Below, piece after piece: positions 22,501 to 31,024 of a stretch of 40,462 bases of DNA. The DNA is from Mesostigma viride (Eukaryota; Streptophyta; Mesostigmatophyceae; Mesostigmatales; Mesostigmataceae). Position 1 is the stretch's first letter. Every line of letters begins with the position of its first letter. Location: contig RPFO01000156.1 of the NCBI GenBank assembly GCA_009746045.1, forward strand, positions 197,501 through 237,962. Reading direction: 5' to 3'. The position numbers were made by a program, and so were the translations under genes. The notes under the pieces are model-generated. The model was not told the DNA's origin and searched no databases. It saw only the letters and a program-made list of their open reading frames with translations.

Positions 22501-25500
22501 TCTTGTTATTATGCATGTATTCTTGTTATTATGCATGTATTCTTGTTATTATGCATGTATTTTTGTTACTATGCATAGGCATGTTTGTGGCCTTACTTCT
22601 CCCGAGTATACACCGACTGGGCATGCCTCGTGCTGCAGCTGGTTGCCTGTGCTTGCCAGGGTGCCCAGGGTGGCCGCGTTTCCAATCTTTTTTTTTTATT
22701 GTTGCAGGCCTGGTTACCAATAGCCTGGGTCCTTTTCCCATTCGCTTTTTTGGTGGAATCTTATAAGCACAATGCGGTTTTCTGGTTCACTCTAGGTGTC
22801 TTCGAAGGGATGAAAGGTCGAAAGGTGCCTCAGTTTGACATTCAAGAACAAATTACAATGTTTGGTGTTGTACTCCATAACTGCTTTGCTGCACACCAGC
22901 AGTCCTGGTGAGGGTCCATTCCAGTGTTGCCATCTTCCCGGCTGGTCGTCGGATCCCTCCCTCATGAACCAGTCCAGGTTCCAACCTCATCAGCTGACCA
23001 TTACCATTTTTCTGTATTGGTTGTTAAGTACTTAAATCTCTGTCCATTGCCTGCGGCTCAATGTGCACGTTTTACTGTTGCCATCGTGCGTCTGCCTGCG
23101 TCTTCTCTTGCCCTCAATGCCCGCAGCATGGCCTCCCGACTGGCGCGGCATCCAGAGCTGCCAAAGGTACGCCATCTGCGCGGCATTTTTGTGCTCTTGG
23201 TGATGTGGCGCTGTGACATGGTGCCCTTGCTTTGGGCGTCGTTGCGTTGGGGCATTGTGGCATTGTTGATTGTGGTGTTGGGGCATTGTGGCGTAGCACC
23301 ACACCACTTTAGGCGTTGTGGCGTTTTTTCATTGGCACTTTGACAGCATCATTGCCTGAGGTTTTTCAGGATGCCATGCAGTTAGCAATAGCATGACTAC
23401 TACTTTTAGGCGCCGATAGACAATCGATGCACATCCCGCGACGCACATCCTGCGCTGTTGATGGTCTATCGGCGCATAAAAGTAGTAGTCATACTACTCC
23501 TAACCCATGCTCCAAGTTTCTTTTGTGGTGTTAGGAGGATTCAATGTTGGCTTTGGCTACCACACTGCGTGCCTCCCGCGCTTCCCTCCTCTGATGGTCC
23601 TTGCCTTCCTCTTGTACACAATGCCCCTTGGTCTCCCTTGCTCCCATCTGGTGCACATCCCCACCCTCTTCTTGCATGCGTCGCTCTCGACCCTCTTCAG
23701 TTATGCCATCCTGTTCACCTCCTCTTGTAGATATGGCTTTTTTCTTGTATTCACTGCCCTCTGGAATACTTTGCCCTCCTCTACCATACACTGCCCTCTT
23801 GTATACATTATCCTTTGGTACACATTGCCCTTAATTGGTGTACACCACCCAGCTCCTCTTGAAGATACTTGCCCTCGTTCACGCTGGGCATCCTGTTCAC
23901 CGAGCTTCTTGTATGTATATTGCCTTCTCTCGTAAACATGGCCCCCTCGTACGCGTTGACCCCTCGCGCAGGCCATCCTGTTCACTGAGCACGACAGCAC
24001 GCCGTTTGTGTGGCGGCTGCTCTCCGCTAAGTTCAAGGGCCGCGTGGCCTTCTACGAGGCGCACGCGGGGACGCCCCACATCGTGGCCGCAACGGCCAAG
24101 CACGAGTCCCTGGCAGGGTCCTTTGGCGTAACCTCGCTGCCCGCGGTCATCGGTATAGACACAGCGGGGGTGCGCTTACCCTTCAAAGGTTCCAAGGAGC
24201 CGACCGCAGAGGCGCTCCTCCCATTCCTCAACAAGCTGGCCAGCGGGGAATCGGGGGGCAAGACCAGGGGGGCTGGGGATGGGGGCAGCAAGGGGGCGGG
24301 AGGGGGGCCGGGTGGCGGGGCCACCCCGCACGCAACGCTGATACTGACGGCGGTCACCAAGTCCACCGCGTGCCCCACGGATGCCCCCCTGTGCGTCATC
24401 AGGGTGGTCGCAGGGGGTAGGGCCTCGGCGTCGGCGGTGGAGGCGGCACAGGAGGTGCTTGACGCGGTATGTGGCTTGAGGCGTGTATGTGGCTTGATGC
24501 GTGTATGTGGCTTGACTCGTGTATGTGGCTTGATGTGTGTATGTAGCTTCACGCGGTATGTGGCTTGAGGCGTGTATGTGGCTTGATGCGTGTATGTGGC
24601 TTGATGCGTGTTCGTGGCTTGACGCGTGTATGTGGCTTGATGCGTTTTTGTGGCTTGACGCGTGTATGTGGCTTGAGGCGTGTATGTGGCCTGATGCGTG
24701 TATGTGGCTTGATGCGTGTATGTGGCTTGATGCGTTTATGTGGCTTGAGGCGTGTACGTGGCTTGAGGCGTGTATGTGGCTTGACGCGGTATGTGGCTTG
24801 ATGCGTTTTTGTGGCTTGACGCGTGTATGTGGCTTGATGCGTGTTCGTGGCTTGATGCGTTTTTGTGGCTTGATGCGTTTTTGTGGCTTGATGCGTGTAC
24901 GTGGCTTGATGTATTGACCGACGAACCTGGTGGGTGAGGCGTGTGTGGCAACCTGTTTAGACTTTGGTTTATCGGGCGACGTTCTCAAGTGGACCGGACT
25001 GCTTTTTTTGGCGAGGCGACTGGGGTCTGCTGATATGTGCTTGTGTGGTGCTGTCACTTGACGAGTTTCTGCCTAGGCACTACAATTGCTAGCACTGAAA
25101 GGGTTTAGAATGCAGGGTGGACAGGTTGCCTAGCTAGGGAGTTGCGGGGGCAGGGTAGACGGGCTGCATAGTGGTGTGGTTGGTGTGTGCTAGTGTCCTC
25201 CGCTGCGCTATTGTAATGAGCCGCACCTGCCACTCAGGAAGATGGATGCCACACCGTTGTAGCGCGCTCCTCATCACGGATTCACCTGTTCGTTTGCATG
25301 TGCTCCTCATCGCTGATTCACCTATTCGTTTGCATGTGCTCCTCATCACGGATTCACCTATTCGTTTGCATGTGCTCCTCATCACGGATTCACCTATTCG
25401 TTTGCATGTGCTCCTCATCACGGATTCACCTATTCGTTTGCATGTGCTCCTCATCACAGATTCACCTATTCGTTTGCATGTGCTCCTCATCACGGATTCA

Positions 25501-26004
25501 CTTCTTCGTTTGCATGTGCCTCCATTGGGATTTGGGGTTGTTGCAGGGTACAGAATTTAGGTATCTTTTGTCCCTTATTGTTATGTTGACAGCAAACAAA
25601 CAGGCAAGTCACAGGCTTGATCAAACTGCTCACCAGCTAGGAGAGTCTGGCGATTTCCTATTTCTGTACTACCCTCGGCATGTTCCTTCTTTCTTGGAAT
25701 CATGCAGGTATCCCAAAAGGCGGCACTGCGGAGATCCAGCAGCGCCTCCCTCCAGGGTGGGGCCAACAAGTCGCCCGCGTCCTTCAGTGTGCTGGATTTC
25801 GCGTCCCAAGCGGCATCGTTTCCCAAGCTACGGCGGCTACTCGGCAAAGGCCTAGCGGGCGACGTGGTGGTGGCTTATAAACCGCGCAGGAAGCGCTACG
25901 CGCTGCACACGGGCGATATGGGGATGAATAGCATCCTCGACTTCACCATGAATGTGCTTAGTGGGGATGAGCCGCTTAGCAGCGTGGAGGAAGACCTTCT
26001 ATGA
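16542..26004 (+). CDS. ERDJ3A: ERDJ3A-like ER co-chaperone: J domain plus thioredoxin-like domains, 10 exons
   Basis: Exons: 16542-16649, 16934-16989, 17171-17244, 18440-18765, 20180-20410, 20881-20993, 21853-22019, 23127-23166, 23972-24466, 25708-26004 (TGA); about 635 aa. In order: a signal peptide (hydrophobic core about 14-24, then SALA); a J domain with HPD at 61-63; a Gly/Phe-rich linker; a His/Gln-rich stretch (about 191-226); a thioredoxin-like domain with CADC (Cys266, Cys269); a second thioredoxin-like region (AILFTEHDSTPFVWRLLSAK); and a C-terminal block VVVAYKPRRKRYALHTGDM. This order matches plant ERDJ3A (TMS1) proteins, which activate the Hsp70 BiP in the ER lumen. There is no C-terminal KDEL. 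Exon 4 needs a one-base frame correction in an 11-G run (18646-18656) to join exon 5 in phase. Exons 3 and 4 are 1.2 kb apart, and most introns hold minisatellites. Confidence 0.92.
17622..18041. mobile_element. MITE-like element, copy 2, in ERDJ3A intron 3
   Basis: The ends are inverted repeats of about 40 bp. The left reads GTAGTGGTCACAATCACTTT then GGGACAAACTACTTTG; the right in complement reads GTGGTGGTCAAAATCACTTT then GTGACAAACTACTTTG. About 420 bp, no coding capacity. Same family as 3204-3470, but with a longer interior. Confidence 0.75.
18181..18297 (+). repeat. Tandem duplication of about 62 bp in ERDJ3A intron 3
   Basis: AGAAGGGGGCAGGCCAAGGC and the following CCAGCCTATCT.CCCATTCCT appear twice in a row with one base change. 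Pyrimidine-rich sequence follows up to the exon 4 acceptor at 18438-18439. Confidence 0.85.
19060..19185 (+). repeat. TTTG-rich tandem repeat in ERDJ3A intron 4
   Basis: Three to four copies of a unit of about 37 bp containing AGTTCCTTTGTTTGTTTGCT, with TTTGAT between units. Confidence 0.85.
19559..20128 (+). repeat. 12-bp minisatellite TATATGGTGACC, about 47 units, ERDJ3A intron 4
   Basis: Units of TATATGGTGACC with variants (GTGTGGTCACC, TATATGGTGAAC, TATATTGCAACC) cover 570 bp just upstream of exon 5. As the unit is a multiple of 3 the array is open in several frames and gives long Tyr/Gly/Asp/Leu reading frames, which are artefacts. Confidence 0.95.
20498..20628 (+). repeat. Two copies of the ERDJ3A exon 5 donor junction
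   Basis: The real junction (20395-20430) reads TTCTACGACTCACGCT then GTACGTGCGGTGGCTTTGC. Copies: 20498-20540 (CCACGACCAGCGCT then GTTCGTGCGGTGCC) and 20590-20628 (TTCTACGCCTTGCGCT then GTACATCTGC). Both keep GT, about 95 bp apart. Confidence 0.8.
21290..21610 (+). repeat. 32- to 34-bp tandem repeat x9-10 in ERDJ3A intron 6
   Basis: Units of CATGGGCACACATCTCTTGG followed by ACCACCGCTCCAG. It resembles the exon 7 acceptor region (CAG then CACGTCGGCACC) only faintly, so I do not count it as a junction copy. Confidence 0.93.
22430..22577 (+). repeat. 21-bp tandem repeat x7 in ERDJ3A intron 7
   Basis: Units of TATGCATGTATTCTTGTTAT (plus one T), alternating with TTTTTGTTAC variants. Strongly AT-rich inside a GC-richer gene. 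Confidence 0.93.
23393..23492. repeat. Snap-back inverted repeat with 29-bp arms, ERDJ3A intron 8
   Basis: Arms 23393-23421 and 23464-23492 pair at 28 of 29 positions (left arm starts ATGACTACTACTTTTAGGCG), with a 42-nt loop. The length would suit a tiny foldback element or a small-RNA precursor; nothing decides between them. Confidence 0.85.
23704..23908 (+). repeat. Two copies of the ERDJ3A exon 9 acceptor junction
   Basis: Exon 9 starts at 23972 with GCCATCCTGTTCACTGAGCA. Copies upstream in the intron: 23704-23725 (TGCCATCCTGTTCACCTCCT) and 23885-23908 (GGGCATCCTGTTCACCGAGC). The copies lack an AG acceptor directly before them. Confidence 0.75.
24456..24912 (+). repeat. 18-bp minisatellite, about 25 copies, grown from the ERDJ3A exon 9 donor
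   Basis: Exon 9 ends GTGCTTGACGCG and the intron begins GTATGTGGCTTG. The whole 450-bp array consists of TATGTGGCTTGATGCGTG-type units, that is, the junction itself repeated. Copies with the exact donor context GACGCGGTATGTGG or CACGCGGTATGTGG recur near 24551 and 24783. Confidence 0.95.
25266..25520 (+). repeat. 36-bp tandem repeat x7 in ERDJ3A intron 9
   Basis: Units of GCTCCTCATCACGGATTCAC followed by CTATTCGTTTGCATGT, exactly 36 bp apart from 25266. No spacers. Open in all frames because 36 is a multiple of 3. Confidence 0.95.
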
Positions 26005-26339
26005 CCAAATGCTGATTGAAGTTGCCACACGACAATTCTGGCTGCCATGGGGTATTGATGGTTATGACTGGCAGAGCTACCTGCCTCTGGTCAGTAGCCG
26101 CAAACCAGCCTTTGTTTGTGCTGCATATATCCGCATGGTAGTCAGTTGCCTTGCGTGGAACTGTCTTCCATTTTTCTATTTATTATGGGAATATTTAGCA
26201 CTTGCACCCAAGAAGTCGGGGTAAAGTTGGCTCTTTTTGTCAAATTGTCAAATTGTTGGAGGGCAGGGGGCGATATTAATTAAGAGGTCCCTTGAAATAA
26301 AATAAGAGGCATACCTCTATCGAGATATATTTTATGGCA
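26005..26339. other. 3' flank of the ERDJ3A-like gene
   Basis: About 335 bp from the stop codon to the first GGGCAA repeat, presumably the 3' UTR. No TGTAA or AATAAA signal is visible. Nothing else recognised. Confidence 0.4.
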
Positions 26340-26544
26340 AGGGCAACCTTGGGCAAAATTAAGGGCAAGGGTAAGGGCAAGGGCAAGGGCAAGGGCAAGG
26401 GCAAGGGCAAGGGCAAGGGCAAGGGCAAGGGCAAGGGCAAGGGCAAGGGCAAGGGCAGTTAAGGGCAATTAAGGGCAATGAAGGGCAAGGGCAAGGGCAA
26501 TTAAGGGCAATTAAGGGCAAGGGCAAGGGCAAGGGCCGCCTCGT
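26340..26544 (+). repeat. (GGGCAA)n array, first block
   Basis: Hexamer array interrupted by GGGCAATTAA units. It ends where a retroposon tail begins, and hexamers resume at 26737-26800. Confidence 0.97.
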
Positions 26545-26736
26545 CTGCCATTACAGTAGAGGACAGCACGGATGAGGATTACATCCCCATCTAGTGCTTA
26601 ACGGTTGGGGGATGATGCAGACGATATTTGTTTAAACTTTTGTGTAATTATTTTCCTAATGAGATTAGCATAGTACTCCGTGGCATGCCTTTGCGCATGA
26701 CACGCAAGTTCTTACTTACTTACTTACTTACTTACT
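26545..26736 (+). mobile_element. Retroposon 3' end with ACTT tail, copy 2, inside the GGGCAA array
   Basis: Homologous to 9017-9225. Here the short C-terminal reading (SAITVEDSTDEDYIPI, then TAG) is intact. It ends in (CTTA)n at about 26711-26736 and is flanked on both sides by GGGCAA repeats, so it inserted into the array or the array grew around it. Confidence 0.75.
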
Positions 26737-26800
26737 GCAAGGGCAAGGGCAAGGGCAAGGGCAAGGGCAAGGGCAAGGGCAAGGGCAAGGGCAAGGGCAA

Positions 26801-27221
26801 TTAATAAATCAATTAATAAGCACGTGACTGCGTCACGTGGGTGCCAATACAGAGTAAAGGAACCTTCAACCCTATATACACAGCGAGAAGGAGGGAGGGC
26901 GCCCTAGCTTCTCTCACTGCCGCAAGTGGGCAGGCCACAGAGTGCTCTCTCCACGGCATGGTGCATCGATCATGCCGGGGCGCAACACTGTGGTTGCAAT
27001 ACAACTGGTCAGTGCAATACCATATAGGTAGGCCGACGCATAGCTTATGCTACAAATGTGAGGTGGGCTCAAGACGTCGGCTAATTATGGCGCAAGCTGA
27101 TGGCCACAAGGTGCCAGAGCTAACTGAAAGTACTATAACGCTCTGCAGTGTGCGCTAATATCGTTTCAAGTGAGCTGTAATGCCTAAGCTATCCCATCAT
27201 CGATTGCCCTCATCTAGACGG
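26801..27221. other. Unique spacer between GGGCAA arrays with a promoter-like start
   Basis: Contains two CACGTG boxes as an inverted pair (26821-26839) and CTATATAC 34 bp downstream (TATATA 26873-26878), followed by a short open frame to 27158 with no recognisable product. A short exon beginning at the ATG near 26959 and ending at a GTAGGC donor near 27027 can be imagined, but nothing supports it. Confidence 0.3.
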
Positions 27222-27866
27222 CAAGGGCAAGGGCAAGGGCCAGGGCAAGGGCAAGGGCAAGGGCAAGGGCAAGGGCAAGGGCAAGGGCCAGGGCCAGGGC
27301 AAGGGCAAGGGCAAGGGCAAGGGCAAGGGCAAGGGCAAGGGCAAGGGCAAGGGCAAGGGCAAGGGCAAGGGCAAGGGCAAGGGCAAGGGCAAGGGCAAGG
27401 GCAAGGGCAAGGGCAATTAAGGGCAAGGGCAAGGGCAAGGGCAAGGGCAAGGGCAAGGGCAAGGGCAAGGGCAATTAAGGGCAAGGGCAAGGGCAAGGGC
27501 AAGGGCAAGGGCAAGGGCAATTAGGGCAAGGGCAAGGGCAAGGGCAAGGGCAAGGGCAAGGGCAAAGGCAAGGGCAAGGGCAAGGGCAAGGGCAAGGGCA
27601 AGGGCAAGGGCAAGGGCAAGGGCGCAAGGGCAAGGGCAAGGGCAAGGGCAAGGGCAAGGGCAAGGGCAAGGGCAAGGGCAATTAAGGGCAAGGGCAAGGG
27701 CAAGGGCAAGGGCAAGGGCAAGGGCAAGGGCAAGGGCAATTAAGGGCAAGGGCAAGGGCAAGGGCAAGGGCAAGGGCAAGGGCAAGGGCAAGGGCAAGGG
27801 CAAGGGCAAGGGCAAGGGCAAGGGCAAGGGCAAGGGCAAGGGCAAGGGCAAGGGCAAGGGCAAGGG
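27222..27866 (+). repeat. (GGGCAA)n array, second block
   Basis: About 645 bp of GGGCAA with GGGCAATTAA, GGGCAATTA, GGGCCA and GGGCGCAA variants. The order of variants in 27475-27739 recurs at 28722-28986, offset 1247 bp. Reading frames (Pro-Leu, Ala-Leu, Cys-Pro) are artefacts. Confidence 0.97.
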
Positions 27867-27871
27867 CACTA

Positions 27872-28657
27872 TCAAGTTTCGTTTAAGTGGCCAGCCGGAG
27901 CGGCTGCTTAGGTTTTAGCGGACAAGTGTTCGAAGCGCGTCATTGGTGAATTACTAGGGAACTTGGGTTTCCCCGCGAAACTCCAACCGCACGTTCAGAT
28001 TTCCAAATCTCAAGTTAAGTTCGGCGCAACTTTCTGAACGGGGGCAGTTGACGAGCAGCATTCCTCCGGACGAATGAATTGCGTTCCATACTTGCGCAAA
28101 ATTTTGAAAGGTAGCTTGCGTGCAGCCCTACTAAAATTTGCGCGCACGTTCAGATTTCCAAATCTCAAGTAAATTTCGGCGGAACATTCTGAACGGGGGT
28201 AGTTGGCGGGCAGCGTTCCTCCAGACGAATGAAATGCGTTCCATACTAGCGCAAAATTTTGAAAGGTAGCTTGCGTGCAGCCCTACTAAAATTTGCGCGA
28301 AGTGTGGGACTGAAAATTCGTAACGGAAACTGTTTGGTAGTTGCCGTCACTTCCTCTTGTGCAAACGTGTGGGAGTGAAAATTCGTAACGGAAACTTTTT
28401 GGTAGTTGCCGTCACTTCATTTTGCGCGAGTGTTGGGCTGAAAATTCGTAACGGAAAAGTTTTGGTAGTTGGCGTCACTTCCTTTGGTTCGACTGAAAAT
28501 TCGCTGAAATTCGCTGAATTCGTACCGTAGCCTAATTTTTAGTACCTCGAAGTGACGGGGCACCTAAAAATTTGCCCACAAGTACACTTGGCAGCGCGCT
28601 CACTGGGAAAAATTGTACAGCCGCTCCGGCGGGCCACTTGAACGAATTGTAATTGAA
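27872..28657. mobile_element. Non-autonomous TIR element inside the GGGCAA array
   Basis: Terminal inverted repeats of 30-35 bp: left 27872-27906 contains TTCGTTTAAGTGGCC then AGCCGGAGCGGCTG; right 28618-28657 in complement contains TTCGTTCAAGTGGCC then CGCCGGAGCGGCTG. Inside are a 155-bp direct duplication (27991-28145, 28146-28300) and three units of about 64 bp from 28302 to about 28490 (each with TGAAAATTCGTAACGGAAA). There is no coding capacity, and it is flanked by hexamers on both sides. Confidence 0.75.
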
Positions 28658-30067
28658 GGGCAATTAAGGGCAAGGGCAAGGGCAAGGGCAAGGGCAAGGG
28701 CAAGGGCAAGGGCAAGGGCAATTAAGGGCAAGGGCAAGGGCAAGGGCAAGGGCAAGGGCAAGGGCAATTAGGGCAAGGGCAAGGGCAAGGGCAAGGGCAA
28801 GGGCAAGGGCAAGGGCAAGGGCAAGGGCAAGGGCAAGGGCAAGGGCAAGGGCAAGGGCAAGGGCAAGGGCGCAAGGGCAAGGGCAAGGGCAAGGGCAAGG
28901 GCAAGGGCAAGGGCAAGGGCAAGGGCAATTAAGGGCAAGGGCAAGGGCAAGGGCAAGGGCAAGGGCAAGGGCAAGGGCAAGGGCAATTAAGGGCAAGGGC
29001 AAGGGCAAGGGCAAGGGCAAGGGCAAGGGCAAGGGCAAGGGCAAGGGCAAGGGCAAGGGCAAGGGCAAGGGCAAGGGCAAGGGCAAGGGCAAGGGCAAGG
29101 GCAAGGGCAAGGGCAAGGGCAAGGGCAAGGGCAAGGGCAAGGGCAATTAAGGGCAAGGGCAAGGGCAAGGGCAAGGGCAAGGGCAAGGGCAAGGGCAAGG
29201 GCAATTAAGGGCAAGGGCAATTAAGGGCAAGGGCAAGGGCAAGGGCAAGGGCAAGGGCAAGGGCAAGGGCAAGGGCAAGGGCAATTAAGGGCAAGGGCAA
29301 GGGCAAGGGCAAGGGCAAGGGCAAGGGCAAGGGCAAGGGCAAGGGCAAGGGCAAGGGCAAGGGCAAGGGCAAGGGCAAGGGCAAGGGCAAGGGCAAGGGC
29401 AAGGGCAAGGGCAAGGGCAAGGGCAAGGGCAAGGGCAAGGGCAAGGGCAAGGGCAAGGGCAAGGGCAAGGGCAAGGGCAAGGGCAAGGGCAAGGGCAAGG
29501 GCAAGGGCAAGGGCAAGGGCAAGGGCAAGGGCAAGGGCAAGGGCAAGGGCAAGGGCAAGGGCAAGGGCAAGGGCAAGGGCAAGGGCAAGGGCAAGGGCAA
29601 GGGCAAGGGCAAGGGCAAGGGCAAGGGCAAGGGCAAGGGCAAGGGCAAGGGCAAGGGCAAGGGCAAGGGCAAGGGCAAGGGCAAGGGCAAGCTAGGGCAA
29701 GGGCAAGGGCAAGGGCAAGGGCCAGGGCAAGGGCAAGGGCAAGGGCAAGGGCAAGGGCAAGGGCAAGGGCAAGGGCAAGGGCAAGGGCAAGGGCAATTAG
29801 GGCAAGGGCAAGGGCAAGGGCAATTAGGGCAAGGGCAAGGGCAAGGGCAAGGGCAAGGGCAAGGGCAAGGGCAATTAAGGGCAAGGGCAAGGGCAAGGGC
29901 AAGGGCAAGGGCAAGGGCAAGGGCAAGGGCAAGGGCAAGGGCAAGGGCAAGGGCAAGGGCAAGGGCAAGGGCAAGGGCAAGGGCAAGGGCAAGGGCAAGG
30001 GCAAGGGCAAGGGCAAGGGCAAGGGCAAGGGCAAGGGCAAGGGCAAGGGCAAGGGCAAGGGCAAGGG
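28658..30067 (+). repeat. (GGGCAA)n array, third block (1.4 kb)
   Basis: Over 1.4 kb of GGGCAA hexamers with ATTAA interruptions and rare GCTAGGG and GGGCCA units; one run exceeds 60 uninterrupted hexamers. GGG tracts spaced by CAA fit the canonical G-quadruplex pattern throughout. Confidence 0.97.
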
Positions 30068-30900
30068 CTGAAGGGCAGAAGGGCATGTGCAAACTTGATA
30101 ATGTTTGCGTTGCATGTATCAAGCCGGAGACAACCATGTATGAGTGAGTTTGATTAACGTCAAGCGACATCTCTGTCCATGGTCACAAAAACTTTTTGAT
30201 ATCACCAGAATCGATAAGCTTCCTAACACTTCATTTGTCCTTGGGACTGAGTCGATCATGCATTATCATTCAAACTTGTCGAGGATTTAAGCATGCATGA
30301 ATTGTAAACGCTTGTGCAATGCAAACAAGTGTAGTAATGTAAACCGTCTAAAATGGCAACCTGGGCTTGGAGATGCGTAACTTGCTATGTCACCTACATT
30401 TCCGTGTACAAGGGTAAATATCGCTCGGAGAATTCGCCAGCAATTTCAAGGCTGGAGCTTCTTCCTTGTCCCGACCAACTCCATGGCGAGATCGAGCCGG
30501 CATCCGATAGCGGAGCAAACAATAAACATGGAAGCCTCCTCCACGGCTATGTAGCCTACTTTGGAGTCGTCTACCGAAACAGCGATAGCATTTTTGTCGC
30601 GAGGGTCGTTCTAGTACTGGCTCCAACGACCAGCCAGCATCATTGATGTCTATTGGCACGCCGTGATTATCAGAGTATAAAGCCTACCCCTTCAGAGTGA
30701 CGTCCGCTGTCACGATCGACTCGACGCCCGACAGCGCATGGTCGGTCGTCAGTCATGAACGCTTTTATCATGGAAACAGCGAACAAGCTACTTAGCGTCA
30801 AGAAGCTCAATCAAAGTAAGCATCTTGTAAGTGTAAATTATTTATTCAAAGATTTACGAGTGTTGCTGATCAACACGATTTTCCGGGTAAATGGGTATTC
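30068..30900. other. Unique region between the GGGCAA array and the DIRS-like element
   Basis: About 830 bp with moderate GC and no recognised product. Overlapping short frames (30353-30646 plus, 30390-30659 minus) resemble nothing. An ATG at 30755 opens 20 codons rich in Lys, Asn and Leu, ending at CAAA then GTAAGC (donor near 30816). It could be a first exon cut off from its gene by the downstream insertion, but this is speculative. Confidence 0.35.
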
Positions 30901-31024
30901 TATTAACCGTGGAACTCCATGCAGGGTAACCAGACTCTTTATTAAAACAATGAGTGGAGCACATACAAAAGGCAGGCCACATCCCGGCCGCCGATGCTCA
31001 TGGGAACACTTATTGCTTGGCAAA
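30901..31024 (-). repeat. DIRS-like element B2 repeat, outer part
   Basis: ATTAACCGTGGAACTCCA through CTTATTGCTTGGCAAA repeats 33538-33656 (B1) with small changes. It is cut by the LINE after TGCTTGGCAAA and resumes at 33057-33070 with GGCTAGCCTTACCC. Confidence 0.85.

Noticed and set aside
25266-25520. 36-bp repeats that look like a CRISPR array
   Set aside because: There are no spacers, the repeats are directly tandem, and the sequence is a eukaryotic intron. The same holds for the 71-bp repeats at 13190-13545.
26340-30067. GGGCAA arrays as telomere repeat
   Set aside because: Green-algal and plant telomeres are TTTAGGG or TTTTAGGG; this array is internal, variable and interrupted.
27180-30170. 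Long Pro-Leu, Ala-Leu and Cys-Pro reading frames of up to 321 codons
   Set aside because: They are the (GGGCAA)n hexamer read in frame; open on every frame and without any non-repeat domain.
30353-30659. Overlapping short frames on both strands
   Set aside because: Neither resembles a known protein and neither has clear splice or promoter support.
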